Shown: in pieces, positions 8,837 through 19,800 of the stretch | Numbering within the stretch: position 1 is the stretch's first letter | Layout: each line of letters begins with the position of its first letter | Assembly (NCBI GenBank): GCA_016779985.1 | Contig: JADHMP010000003.1 | Location: 1 to 64,000 of the forward strand | Length of the DNA: 64,000 nt | Reading direction: 5' to 3' | DNA from: JADHMP01 sp016779985 | Lineage (GTDB): Bacteria > Bacteroidota > Bacteroidia > Flavobacteriales > Flavobacteriaceae | Made by a program: the position numbers and the translations under genes | Notes under the pieces: generated by a model | Seen by the model: the letters and a program-made list of their open reading frames with translations, nothing else | Told to the model about the DNA's origin: nothing | Databases searched by the model: none

Positions 8837-9979
8837 TTAATGGAGAGAATCGATTTTTAATATTCTTTTGTAGGCTTTTTTTGGCTGATAGTTTCTATCA
8901 AATAAAAGCGGATAGTTTGTGCGCCCCCTTATAGGAAAATTATTTAGCCATGAGTGCTTATCAGTTAATCCCCAAAATGTAACTCGGCTGATTTTGTCTT
9001 TGTGTTTCAAAAACAGTTTAAATATATTTTCATATCGATCGGCCAATTTTATTTGTATATCTTCTGGTAGTTCGACTGGATATGGATTCATGGTTGGATC
9101 ACCCTCAAGTTTTTTAAAATCCTGTTCCACTCCAGCACCCACTAATTCCCACGGATTGGGCAAGGGTGATACATCTAGTTCTGTAAACATCACTTTCACG
9201 CCAAGGTTGTGATAGGCTATAATAGATTTTTCAATTTCTTCAAGTGAAGGACTGTTGAGTTGCCAATGGGCTTGAATTCCAACAGCGTCAATTTTGGTGC
9301 CACTTTCTTGCAAGTCTTTTATAAGCCTAAGAGCTCCTTCTCTCTTTTTGGGGTTACATAAATTGTAATCATTATAGGTCAATTCAGCTTGTGAATCCGA
9401 TTGATGTGCTATTTGAAATGCTTGCTTTATATAATTCTTTCCTACTACCTTATAAAAAAGGGAGGCTCTTAAAGAACCGTCTTCATTGAGAGCCTCATTG
9501 ACTACGTCCCACGAATGGATTCGGCTTTTATACCTTCCCACCACTGTTTTAATATGTGATTTGATGTAGCCTGCCATGGTTGCGCTGTCTTTGACTTCAT
9601 TCATAAATGGCGCAATTTGAGAATGCCAAACTAAGGTATGTCCTACAATGTGCATATCATTTTTTTCTCCCAAGGCTACATACTTATCGGCGATATCAAA
9701 ATAAAATGAATTTGGTTTTGGATGAATATACATCCACTTCAGATTATTCTCGTTGGTAATAGAGTTAAATTCATTTTTTAATAACTCATTGGCAATTACC
9801 TCTTTTTCTTCTATTTGATCCTCATTTAATGCAGCTCCAATAAAAAATGCATTGTTAAATTTTTCTTTAAGAGTTAATGCCTCATCCTTTACATTATTAG
9901 TTTTATTAAGACCATCGCCACAGGAGGTCATTGAAATAACTACTATGAGCAGCAGCGAAAAAGTATTATTGGAACCCAT
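8837..9979 (-). CDS. GH10 endo-beta-1,4-xylanase, lipoprotein
   Basis: A 380-residue retaining xylanase with a single GH10 TIM barrel from about residue 45 to the end. Visible motifs are ITNENNLKW (74-82), HTLVWHSQ (114-121), the acid/base Glu162 in WDVVNEAL and the nucleophile Glu267 in MFTELDVS. The signal sequence ends in ISMTSC with Cys20 as likely lipid attachment site, so the enzyme is anchored in the outer or periplasmic leaflet. No carbohydrate-binding module is present. It is the only clear endo-acting enzyme of the PUL and thus the best clue that the backbone contains beta-1,4-xylose, although some GH10 enzymes also accept mixed or tomatine-like substrates. It is preceded by two sulfatases and followed by the GPH symporter. 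Confidence 0.95.
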   Translation of the reverse strand: MGSNNTFSLLLIVVISMTSCGDGLNKTNNVKDEALTLKEKFNNAFFIGAALNEDQIEEKEVIANELLKNEFNSITNENNLKWMYIHPKPNSFYFDIADKYVALGEKNDMHIVGHTLVWHSQIAPFMNEVKDSATMAGYIKSHIKTVVGRYKSRIHSWDVVNEALNEDGSLRASLFYKVVGKNYIKQAFQIAHQSDSQAELTYNDYNLCNPKKREGALRLIKDLQESGTKIDAVGIQAHWQLNSPSLEEIEKSIIAYHNLGVKVMFTELDVSPLPNPWELVGAGVEQDFKKLEGDPTMNPYPVELPEDIQIKLADRYENIFKLFLKHKDKISRVTFWGLTDKHSWLNNFPIRGRTNYPLLFDRNYQPKKAYKRILKIDSLH

Positions 9980-10026
9980 ATTAAAAGTGTTTGTATGTGG
10001 TGTTTAATTAGCCTGTATTGCTTGAT

Positions 10027-11481
10027 TTAATCAAAAGGATTCTCATTAACCATGTCGCGCATCGCTTTGAGTTTTTGACTGTATTTCTCTACTACCATTT
10101 TGTTTTCTGATTCTTTTGAAATGTCGATGTTTTGTTTGCCATCCACATCGAGATCATAGAGCATATTGCCCAGATACTTATCTCCTTCAAAAAACTCAGT
10201 GTATGAATAGTTTTGATCAACTACAGCTTCACCTTGTTTATAACGAGTGTAAATTTCATCTTTGAGCATTATGGAGGGGTTTTCTAAGACGGGAATTAAA
10301 CTTTTGCCTTGAATATAATCAGGTGCTTTTATACCCGTAATTTCGCATAGCGTTGGATAGACATCCACTAATTCCGTAAAAGATTCTGTAGTCTTATTTT
10401 TGGCAAATTTTGGTGAAGAAATAATAAACGGAATTTTGATGGCTTCTTGAAAAGTACTGTGCTTACACCAAAAGCCGTGTTCTCCTAAAAAATAGCCATG
10501 GTCGCTCCACAAAATGATTGTTGTGTTTTCTCTGATCCCCATTTCATCCAAACTTTGAATCAATTCACCTACTAGTGCATCCATATAGGTAACACTTGCA
10601 TAATAACCGTGAATTAAATCACGAGAAAGTTCATCACTAAGTTGGCCTTGAGCCGGTATTCCTAAATAATTTTTTCTCAGCTCAGCAGAATTGTGTTGAG
10701 CCTCAATAGCAATATTGGGAGAGTTTTTTGGTTGATAAGGATTATCAACTAACTCAATGGCATCGTGATCATACATGTCCCAATATTTTTTGGGTTGGAT
10801 AAAAGGAAGATGAGGAGAAACATAACCTACCGCCATGAAAAAGGGTTTATTTTGTTCGGTCAAACTCTTCATCTTAGCAATGGCCTTTTTAGTGATTTTC
10901 CCGTCATTATAGGCATAATCATCCACTTCTGGATATTCAAGAACAGGTGTTTTTTTACCATATTCACCTCTTTCAGCATTATTGATTATCTCAATTGATT
11001 TAGGGTCTTGAAAAACATGGGGTCTCCCTTTTTCTACTTCAGACCAATGTTCACTAAAATCATCTTCATGATGATAAATCTTTCCATATCCAATTGTTTC
11101 ATATCCATTTTCTTTAAAAATCTGATTTAAGGGAATGGCTGTAGGAGCATCAACAGAAGCCCGAGTTGAAAAATCATTAAACCTTTTTTGACTAGGGCGA
11201 ACTCCTGTCATGATTGAAGACCTACTTGCTCCACAGACAGCAATATTCGTAAAGGCATTGTTAAATTGAACGCCTTCTCTGGCTAATTGATCTATATTGG
11301 GAGTAATCATTTTTGTTTCTCCATAGCTATTGATCTTAGGTCTTAAGTCATCAATGGCAATAAATAAAATATTTTGTTTTTGTTGATCTACGGAGGCTGT
11401 AGTTTTAGTATCTGATTTACAGCCTGTAATTAACAAGGCTATCAAAAATAGATAATGTAATTTATGTTTTAATATAGTCAT
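10027..11481 (-). CDS. Sulfatase, iduronate-2-sulfatase-like lipoprotein (S1_7-like)
   Basis: A 484-residue type I sulfatase. The lipobox ALLITGC places lipidation at Cys21. Metal-binding residues are in ILFIAIDDLRP (Asp44, Asp45), and the formylglycine site is C83-G-A-S-R, the Ala variant of CxPSR. The run RPSQKRFND after the signature and YGKIYHH are typical of iduronate-2-sulfatase-like enzymes (SulfAtlas S1_7 type). In marine PULs this group often removes sulfate from uronic acid or neutral sugar units. Its ATG overlaps the TGA of the upstream sulfatase as ATGA (11478-11481), so translation of the two is probably coupled. The assignment of family is firm, of substrate weak. Confidence 0.92.
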   Translation of the reverse strand: MTILKHKLHYLFLIALLITGCKSDTKTTASVDQQKQNILFIAIDDLRPKINSYGETKMITPNIDQLAREGVQFNNAFTNIAVCGASRSSIMTGVRPSQKRFNDFSTRASVDAPTAIPLNQIFKENGYETIGYGKIYHHEDDFSEHWSEVEKGRPHVFQDPKSIEIINNAERGEYGKKTPVLEYPEVDDYAYNDGKITKKAIAKMKSLTEQNKPFFMAVGYVSPHLPFIQPKKYWDMYDHDAIELVDNPYQPKNSPNIAIEAQHNSAELRKNYLGIPAQGQLSDELSRDLIHGYYASVTYMDALVGELIQSLDEMGIRENTTIILWSDHGYFLGEHGFWCKHSTFQEAIKIPFIISSPKFAKNKTTESFTELVDVYPTLCEITGIKAPDYIQGKSLIPVLENPSIMLKDEIYTRYKQGEAVVDQNYSYTEFFEGDKYLGNMLYDLDVDGKQNIDISKESENKMVVEKYSQKLKAMRDMVNENPFD

Positions 11482-13148
11482 TTTATTGTGTTTTCGTTAG
11501 AAGTTATTCGAGAGGCTTTAAAACCAATTCTTATTGCCCTTGCAGCAATTGATTGATTTTTAATTGTCTTGATCGGTTTGTGGTAGAGTCTCCACTTAGA
11601 AGACCCAATCTCATCATCCAATTGATATCCAATTGAAGCACCCACAGTATTACATTGAAGTTTTACACGGCCCTTTTCGTCTTTTTCAAAAAGCACTTCA
11701 GCCGTTTCAGGTTGCAAACGTTCTGGCCAAAACATTTCAATTAAGTCATGTTCAGGGACAAAGCCTTTATCTCCAATTTCGAGTTGCCAATGGGCTAGTG
11801 CCTTTCTCAAAATTGTCAATTTTGAAGCATACTTGGGGTCGTCTGCCACATTGTGCACCTCATAAGGGTCTGATTTTAAATCATATAGCTCTTCTCTGGG
11901 TTTGGTTTTCATAAAAATGTAGGAAGCATCGCCTGCCAACATTTTTTGACGGTCCAATTCAATTAGTTTTGCGTTCATGGTTATTTGTTCTCTATACTGA
12001 TTGCGATATACTAAAGGCAGTTGCGGCATAAAGTTTTTGATATAAACAAAGCGACCATCTAAGACAGAACGCTGCATGTCTGTAACTTCATCAAATCGAT
12101 CTGCTGTGCCAAAGGCATAATTTCTGGGAGCGTCTTCATAAGCACCAGCAAATGCCTTTCCATCCAAATGTGCAGGAGGCTTTATGTTGAGTAAAGACAA
12201 TGTTGTTGGACCTAAATCCATGAGAGAAACAATGCGGTTGTCAACTTCACCTGCTCTTCTTTTGTCAGGATATCGAATAATCAGGGGAACATTGAGCCCG
12301 CTATTGCCAACGGCTCTTTTTTGACGCAATAAATTTCCTCCATGGTCACTCCAAAAAATGATAATTGTTTTATCTAACAAACCATCCTCTTCTAGTTGCT
12401 TTATGAGAAGTCCCATTTGCCTATCCATTTCTTCTATATTAGAATATTTTCTAGCAATGTCATTTCTCACTTCTGGAATATCTGCAAAATAATCGGGTAT
12501 AATCACATCCTCAGGTTGCACAGTCAGAGGTTTGTCTTTGCGTTCCCAAATTCTGGATTCGTGAGTTACTAAGGTGTTCCATACATAAAAGAATGGTTTG
12601 CCCTTGGGCGCATCTTTATAGCTCACTTTGTCAGAAACTTCGTCCCATGCCGTAAAAGGAGCATTAAACTGATAATCACATTTATAATTATTAGCACAAT
12701 AATAGCCTTCTTTGCGTAATTCTTCTGTGAAGGGTTTGACATGGGGAGGGGGAACAACCTCATATTCAACTACATTTCTACCCGTCTTATCTCGCACACC
12801 AATATAGGTTTTGTGCGTCACTTGCTCAGGCGTTTTAAAGTTATGATGATTTCCTGTTCTCATATTATGAGCTCCTAATCGTGCCGAATACATACCGGTA
12901 ATTATTGAAAATCTGCTAGGAGCACATACGCCAGCCGTTGAGTAGGCGTGAGTGTATCTTACTCCTTCACTGGCTAGTTTATCTAAATGGGGGGTTTTTA
13001 TGACCGAGTTTCCATAAGCCCCTAGAATCGGGCCCATGTCCTCACAGCTTATCCATACTACATTTAGAGGCTCTTCTTTCTTTTTTTGAGCGTTTATTGT
13101 GATGGGCATCCAATAAAAAATGAATGCAAATAATAGTAGTTTTTTCAT
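11478..13148 (-). CDS. Secreted sulfatase, S1_8-like, with C-terminal extension
   Basis: A 556-residue type I sulfatase with a cleavable signal peptide (residues 1-20, ending ITINA). The first metal strand reads NVVWISCEDMG, with Glu36-Asp37 in place of the usual Asp-Asp, which is seen in the N-sulfoglucosamine sulfohydrolase-like (S1_8) branch. The formylglycine site is C75-A-P-S-R, and IIFWSDHGG is the second active-site block. About 75 residues after the catalytic domain form a beta-rich tail resembling the small chitobiase C-terminal/fn3-like domain common in these sulfatases. It is 127 bases downstream of the UnbV lipoprotein and overlaps the next sulfatase by four bases. Likely periplasmic and active on a PUL intermediate. 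Confidence 0.92.
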   Translation of the reverse strand: MKKLLLFAFIFYWMPITINAQKKKEEPLNVVWISCEDMGPILGAYGNSVIKTPHLDKLASEGVRYTHAYSTAGVCAPSRFSIITGMYSARLGAHNMRTGNHHNFKTPEQVTHKTYIGVRDKTGRNVVEYEVVPPPHVKPFTEELRKEGYYCANNYKCDYQFNAPFTAWDEVSDKVSYKDAPKGKPFFYVWNTLVTHESRIWERKDKPLTVQPEDVIIPDYFADIPEVRNDIARKYSNIEEMDRQMGLLIKQLEEDGLLDKTIIIFWSDHGGNLLRQKRAVGNSGLNVPLIIRYPDKRRAGEVDNRIVSLMDLGPTTLSLLNIKPPAHLDGKAFAGAYEDAPRNYAFGTADRFDEVTDMQRSVLDGRFVYIKNFMPQLPLVYRNQYREQITMNAKLIELDRQKMLAGDASYIFMKTKPREELYDLKSDPYEVHNVADDPKYASKLTILRKALAHWQLEIGDKGFVPEHDLIEMFWPERLQPETAEVLFEKDEKGRVKLQCNTVGASIGYQLDDEIGSSKWRLYHKPIKTIKNQSIAARAIRIGFKASRITSNENTIK

Positions 13149-13275
13149 GTTTGTTTTTTAGTTTATGATTGATCAGCGAAAAGAGACGCAAATTGGGGGA
13201 GTATTTTGCAACTCACAACTTTCACTAAAGTTTAAATTTAACAGATAAATATCATATAATACAGTCTTGAATACA

Positions 13276-16200
13276 TTAAAATGATATTTTTCGGGACTCC
13301 CCCTGATAATCGAAAATTTCACAAGACATTACATTTTTTCCGATCATTAACTTTCTTGCGGATTGTGATAAAAAGGTATTGCCATAGGGGAGTAACTCTT
13401 TATAAAAACTCCCATCTCTTAAGCGCACAATTGCATAAGCGTCTTGAGCTTTTAGTTTTAGAGCATTGGTATTTTTATTGTGCTTTTCAAAAACAAGTAG
13501 CTCCTCTTTATTTTGACCAATGATTAATAATTCTTTTTGATTTTTATCCAAAAGCTGGATAACGCTTTTTGCATTTTTTGAGATCACAAGACCACTTTTG
13601 GACATGTCCACTTCAGTAAATTCTCCTTTGCCATTTCCCGCCAAAACACCCCCGTTGAAGGCATCTAATCTTCCAGTTCTAATTTCAGCGCCATAATCGT
13701 TTCCAACAGCCAATATATCCAAAGTACCATCACCATTAAAATCACCAGTCTGCATACCAAAAATGGGCGCTATTTGAAAACGTCTTGGCAAGGGTTTTAA
13801 AGAAAATTTACCCTCGCCTAAATTTTCCACATACATGCTTCTAATTTCCGTCACCTCTTTTATTTTAGTATCCGCATTAGGGAATAATCCGATTATTTGA
13901 TCCAGTGTAGCCTTTCCAAAATCTTCATGTTTTTTATAGGCTTTTTTTACCTTAATTATTTGTTTTTCGATATCCGTTCTTGTGAAGAAGGGAAACTCTT
14001 TCTTCTCTCCTGATATTGACTTTCTCCACATAGAGGGAATTACGTCTATAGACCCATTTTTGTCGAAGTCACCATAATAAATTCTAAAGGGGTTTTCTTT
14101 TGAAGCATTTATTTGTGAGTTAAGACCAAGATTACCAGCAACAAAATCTAAATCACCATCTTGATCAAAATCACCAGCAGCCAAACTATTCCAAAATCCA
14201 GTATGTTGATTCAGACCGTTGTTCTCGTTCAGGTGAAATTTTCCTTCAATATTTTTGAATATTGTCAAAGGCATGAATTCTCCAGCAAGCATCAAATCGG
14301 TCCATCCATCGTTGTCAACATCAGCAAAAAGAGCATCACTTACCATACCAAGGTTATCAAAACCTGGCGCAACATCAGGGTTTGCTATAGAGAATTTTCC
14401 TGTGCCATCATTTTGGAGTAAATAACTACTTACAGACATTGGGTATTGGTGTGGGTATAGTCGACCTCCAACAAATAGGTCAAGGTCACCGTCTTTGTCA
14501 AAATCTGCAGCCCGAACGCATGATCCACTACTTTTAAAAGAAGGAAGGGCAAGTGTGTCTGCTGAAAATTGGCCATCCTGATTGCGATAAAAAACATCTT
14601 GATAGGAAGCCACATTTAACCCAAATTCATACCCCCCACGAACTACATACAAGTCATCATCTCCATCCATGTCTGCATCAAAAAACAGTACTCCTAATTC
14701 TTCACCTTCATTTTTTGCGTCTGGTTTTTTAATTAAGAGACTATCCTTAACAAAGCGACCGTTTTTTTGTTGGACGAAAAAATAGTTTTTATTGTAGTGA
14801 GAGCTACTTATATAAAAATCATCCAAACCATCAGAATTAACATCAGTAACAGCCATTCCAGGCCCAAATTCTGAAAGCTTATGGAGTAGCGTAGATTGAA
14901 TATCAAAATCAACAAAATCATAGTCGTCATGAGCAAATTCTATCCCTTTTTCAGTATTTACTTTTTTAAAGAGCTTATCCCTAGTTGGATAAGGATTAAG
15001 CAAGTTGGTGTCCTCCTTGGCATTTTTGACATCAAAAATGAGGGTATTATTGGCTTTGACTTGGGTCATTGTTTCCTTCTTACGGGATGGCCAACGGATG
15101 ACTATACTGTCAATAATTGAATTCTTTCCTAGACCAAAATGAATTTCTTGTGGCATGGATGATAAATACCCTCTGTAGGGGGAGTTTTGGTAAGATTGAA
15201 CGGTGCCATTTTGATAAATTGTTGCCTGAGCTCCAATACCATTTATGTTTTTATCTGTTCCCTTGAAACCAATTTTTATCCAATGATTCAAATTATTTTT
15301 TTCTCCAATGGACTGATTTTTATAGATAAAAGCAGGGTCATTAATATTATTGACTACATAATCTAAATCGCCATCATTATCTAAGTCTGCAAATGCGGCA
15401 CCATTAGAAAACGAAGGCATCTCAATCCCCCAATCATCCGTAACATCCTCATAAAGGGGTAGACCCTCAACAATCGAATTTCTAAAAGCATAATTTTTTA
15501 GCTTTACAGAGGGTATAATTTGAAGAAGAAATTCTTTGGTTGCATAGTAACCAACCTCAGTATTGTAGTCAATAAAGTCTCTGTCTGTAACATCTTTAGG
15601 AAATCCATTTGTAATAATTATATCGCGGTCTGAATCGTTATCAAAATCTGCAATAAGTGGGGCCCAACTCCAATCTGTTGCACTAATTCCTGAAATGAAG
15701 GCTATTTCACTAAATTGAAAATCATCACTGTCAGGTCTTTTCCCCATGTTTAGTTGCAGAGTGTTTCTAACAAATTGATAGTTATAGTCAAAGCGGTCGT
15801 TATTTAAATAATTATTATAATTATTCGGAGAGAGCATAGTTTTTCTCCTGTAATTATCTTCAGGCAGCATGTCCAAAGCGACAATTTCATCCTTTCCGTC
15901 ATTATTTAAATCGACTACATCGTTTCCCATAGCAGAATATGAAGTGTGCTTAGTATACTTTTCAGCATTATCACTAAAAGTTCCGTCTTGGTTATTGATA
16001 TATATGATATCATTAGATAAATAATCATTTGTGACATAAATATCTTTCCATCCATCTTGATTGATATCACAAATATTTATTCCTAGGCTAAACCCACCAA
16101 TTTTTATTCCTGCCTCTAAGGAAATATCAGTAAACACGGGGTGCCCCTTTTCTTCGTCAAAATCATTTCTATAAAGTTTATCTGTTCGGACAGAAGACCC

Positions 16201-16821
16201 ATCAGTAACTTTCTTTTTATACACATTTGGAATATGCCTTTCATCAGTAAGATTTACGGCTAAAAAAAGATCTAAATCACCATCATTATCAGCGTCAAAA
16301 AAAGCAGCATTAGTTGTGTGAGAGTCATCATCTAATCCATACGCCTTGGCCACTTCTTCAAAAATAGGTACACCCTCAGCGTTGGTTCCTTTGTTGAGAT
16401 AGAGTAGGTTTTTTCTTTTTTCGGGTTCCTTAAGCATCGTAGCACAGGAATATATATCCAGCAAACCATCATTGTTGATATCCACAACGGCTACCCCCGA
16501 GCTCCATCGATTTTCTGCTTTTACATGTGCTATTTTGCTGACGTCAACAAATTTAAAATCACCCTTATTTAGGTATAGTGAATTGTCAACCATATTTCCT
16601 GTAAAATAAAGATCTTGCAAGCCATCGTTGTTAAAGTCACCAATGCCTATGCCTCCACCATTGTAGACAAACTCATTTTCTAAAATATTAAAGCCTTCCC
16701 TTTCAATTATATCATTTGAAAAGTAAACATTTGATTTTTTGGGTGAAATATTTTCAAACAAGGTTTTCTTTTTAGAACAACCAACAAGAAGCAGTATAAT
16801 AATTAAAACTCTTTTTTTCAT
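13276..16821 (-). CDS. Large FG-GAP/VCBS-repeat lipoprotein with ASPIC/UnbV domain (copy 2)
   Basis: An 1181-residue lipoprotein: the signal sequence ends in LLLVGC (Cys15), followed by CSKKK. Two FG-GAP propeller regions flank one ASPIC/UnbV domain at about 512-597. Calcium-binding loops of the form D-x-N-x-D-G recur, for example GDFNNDGLQD (61-70), VDINNDGLLD (113-122) and FDADNDGDLD (175-184), and again throughout the C-terminal half. This CRTAC1/UnbV-like group is abundant in marine Bacteroidota, often beside susCD, but its molecular role is not known to me. It is 8 bases downstream of a paralogue of the same layout. A surface glycan-binding or scaffold role in the PUL is an inference from position and from the lectin/integrin-like propeller fold. 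Confidence 0.85.
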   Translation of the reverse strand: MKKRVLIIILLLVGCSKKKTLFENISPKKSNVYFSNDIIEREGFNILENEFVYNGGGIGIGDFNNDGLQDLYFTGNMVDNSLYLNKGDFKFVDVSKIAHVKAENRWSSGVAVVDINNDGLLDIYSCATMLKEPEKRKNLLYLNKGTNAEGVPIFEEVAKAYGLDDDSHTTNAAFFDADNDGDLDLFLAVNLTDERHIPNVYKKKVTDGSSVRTDKLYRNDFDEEKGHPVFTDISLEAGIKIGGFSLGINICDINQDGWKDIYVTNDYLSNDIIYINNQDGTFSDNAEKYTKHTSYSAMGNDVVDLNNDGKDEIVALDMLPEDNYRRKTMLSPNNYNNYLNNDRFDYNYQFVRNTLQLNMGKRPDSDDFQFSEIAFISGISATDWSWAPLIADFDNDSDRDIIITNGFPKDVTDRDFIDYNTEVGYYATKEFLLQIIPSVKLKNYAFRNSIVEGLPLYEDVTDDWGIEMPSFSNGAAFADLDNDGDLDYVVNNINDPAFIYKNQSIGEKNNLNHWIKIGFKGTDKNINGIGAQATIYQNGTVQSYQNSPYRGYLSSMPQEIHFGLGKNSIIDSIVIRWPSRKKETMTQVKANNTLIFDVKNAKEDTNLLNPYPTRDKLFKKVNTEKGIEFAHDDYDFVDFDIQSTLLHKLSEFGPGMAVTDVNSDGLDDFYISSSHYNKNYFFVQQKNGRFVKDSLLIKKPDAKNEGEELGVLFFDADMDGDDDLYVVRGGYEFGLNVASYQDVFYRNQDGQFSADTLALPSFKSSGSCVRAADFDKDGDLDLFVGGRLYPHQYPMSVSSYLLQNDGTGKFSIANPDVAPGFDNLGMVSDALFADVDNDGWTDLMLAGEFMPLTIFKNIEGKFHLNENNGLNQHTGFWNSLAAGDFDQDGDLDFVAGNLGLNSQINASKENPFRIYYGDFDKNGSIDVIPSMWRKSISGEKKEFPFFTRTDIEKQIIKVKKAYKKHEDFGKATLDQIIGLFPNADTKIKEVTEIRSMYVENLGEGKFSLKPLPRRFQIAPIFGMQTGDFNGDGTLDILAVGNDYGAEIRTGRLDAFNGGVLAGNGKGEFTEVDMSKSGLVISKNAKSVIQLLDKNQKELLIIGQNKEELLVFEKHNKNTNALKLKAQDAYAIVRLRDGSFYKELLPYGNTFLSQSARKLMIGKNVMSCEIFDYQGESRKISF

Positions 16822-16829
16822 TTTGGCCC

Positions 16830-19800
16830 TTATTTTTGAAATTCATAAAATTTGAGATCACTGTTATTAATACCAATGACTATTCCTTCAACATCATTTT
16901 GGCGCAAATAAACAGCACCTCTCACTTCTCCCTCAATTTCTATTCCTGACACCTTTTTATCGACCACTTTAAAAGTGTTGTCTTTAGACCCAAATAATGT
17001 GAGTCCTTTGCTTGAATTTAGTCTGCCAACTTGGGGCTTTAGGCTCCAAAAATTCCCGCCGAGCCAAAGGTCAATAATTTGGTCACCATTGAAATCTTCG
17101 GCGACAATAGAATAAACAGGACTCAGTTGTGCTTCGTCTGGAAGGGTTTGAAACCGCCAATTCCCATTTTCGTTCCAAAAGATGCCTGTTCTTAATTCTT
17201 CGGCTTTAAAGAATGACGCATCAGAGCGTTGTTCTTTAGTAAATATCATTTCATATGTTTTTTGTGCAAATGCGTCATATGTGATATTTGTCTTTTTTAG
17301 CATAGTGACCTGACTCGTAATTTCATTTTTTGTTCCAAATGGATAAGCGACATGTTCTTGTGGAGGATACCAGTTGATGATAAATTCTGTTTTTCCATTT
17401 TGGTCAAAGTCTTTGACATACATTTCTAAGGGTTCATCGGGTGTGGCATTAAATGGCGAATTTTCTCCCCAATTGCCTGCGATCAGATCCAAATCGCCAT
17501 CTTGGTCTAGGTCTTTTGCTGCCAATTTAGACCACCACCCTGTTGAATTTGGAGTTTTTCGGTTGGCTTTAAGTTGTCCCCCTTCATTTAAAAAAGTAAT
17601 GAGCGACATCCATTCTCCAACTAACATTAACTCTGGATATCCATCTTGATTCAGATCATTCCAAACTCCAGAAGTGATCATGCCTGCTCGAGATAATTCG
17701 GGTGGGGTGCTATCGATAAATTGCCCTTCTCCAATATTCTGGAGTAGAAAACTTTTTGGAACAAGGCCATAATTTCCAGGGACATAAGAAGCCCCAATAA
17801 ATAAATCCATATCTCCATCTTGATCATAATCAGCGGCAAGAATACAAGAAAAATTCCCATAAATTTTTGGAAGAAGAGATGAGGTTTTAATTACCCCTCC
17901 TTTTTTATCATTTACATATACTCTCAAACTGAAATGGTCACGTCCTTTCTGATACTCATTGCCCCCGCCACCAAGCACAATATCTTGATATCCATCTCCG
18001 TTGAGATCTACTATGGCTCCAGAGGTGGTCTCAAAAGACTTGTCTTTTTCAAAAACGATTTCCATTTTTTTAGAGGAGTTCCAACCCTTTCCATTTCCAA
18101 CAAAATACCGATCAGTATCTCCTGCACTTCCACCGAGTAAAAAATCATCATTCCCATCGTTGTTTAGATCACCTTTAAGCACCAGGGGCCCTTCTGTAGA
18201 GAGCATTTTGTGCAAAAGAATTTCATGATCAAAATCATTATAAATATTTTCTTGGTGCTTTTTATTTCCTTTTAGACTAGCACTTTTTTCTTTAAACAAA
18301 GCGTTGACTTTAATTTTTTGCTGATTTACAACCGTTGGTGATTTGTCTTGTTCAACGGTCAAGGTTTGATTTAAGGCGATGTCTGTCAATATTTTTTGTG
18401 ATTTGTCAGGCCAAATAATAGTCAATTTATCTAAAATGGAATCTTTTTCAAAGCCTAAGATAAAGCCACTTTCGACTGAACTTTGAAAACCGCGAGCAGT
18501 ATAGTTTTGAGCCGATTGAATGAGGCCGTTGTTTTCCGCAATAATTTTTGTGCCTATTGCAAATGGATTTTTAGTCTTGCCTTTTAACTTTACTTTTAAG
18601 AATGAATTGTTTGAATTATTTCGATAAACAAAGGCTGGCATATTGACGTTATTCACAACCAAGTCAAGGTCTCCGTCGTTGTCTAAATCTCCATAGGCTG
18701 ATCCATTTGAAAAACTAGGTTGGTCCAAACCTAGGGAGATGGAACTGTTTTCAAATTTAGGAAGTGTCGCTTTCTTTTGATTGATAAAAGCAAAATTAGC
18801 TTGAGGGTTTGAAGGGATATAGGTGACAAAGTCTCTCCAATCAAAACTCTTTTTTTCCATAATAATTTTTTTTATGGCTTCTTTATCATTTATAAAAGTT
18901 GCGAAATCTTGAAACATAATGTCTCTGTAAATACCGTTGCTTACAAAAATATCTTTCCAACCATCGTTATCCATGTCAAAGATCAGCGCGCCCCAACTCC
19001 AATCAGTGGCTGAAACTCCGGCAAGGTTTGCAGCTTCAGAAAACCTACCCTCACCATTGTTTATTTGTAAACTATTTTGCATGATTTGATAATGATACCC
19101 TTGTCTAAACTTGTAGTTTTCCAATCGATAAGGATCAAAAACGGTCATTGCCTTTAATCGATAATTATCTGCAGCAAGCATATCTGTAGTAAAAATGTCT
19201 ATCGCACCATCGTTATTTAAATCAGCAATGTCAGAGCCCATACTAGACATAGAGCAGGTAGGCAAGCTAGAGTTAAGCACTTCTTTAAAAGTGCCATTTT
19301 TTTGATTGATATAATAATAGTCTCTTTCCCAAAAATCGTTACTTATATACATGTCAGGGTAGCCATCATTATTGGTATCACTCACAGAAATTCCCAAACC
19401 AAAACCATTATTACTAGAAAAAATACCTGCCTCTTGAGTCACGTCTGTAAAGACAGCCCCATCATTTCTTAGTAGTTTGTCACCTCCTTCTAAATCAACC
19501 ACATTCCTGTTTGTTTTAAGGATATCAATCTTTTCAGGTTTTTTAAAAGAGTTATTCAGAATATAACAGTCTAAATCACCGTCTAAATCATAATCAAAAA
19601 AAGAAGCATGAGTTGAATAGCCTTGGTTATCGAGGTTCCATTTTTGCGCTTGTTCACTGAAGATGGGCACACCCTCTTTATCAACACCTTGGTTAATGTA
19701 GAGTTCATTTATTTTATTGTCCCCTTTCACTTCTCCAGAATTGCATACATAAATGTCAAGCCTACCGTCTCCATTAATATCAGCAAAGGCCACCCCCGTG

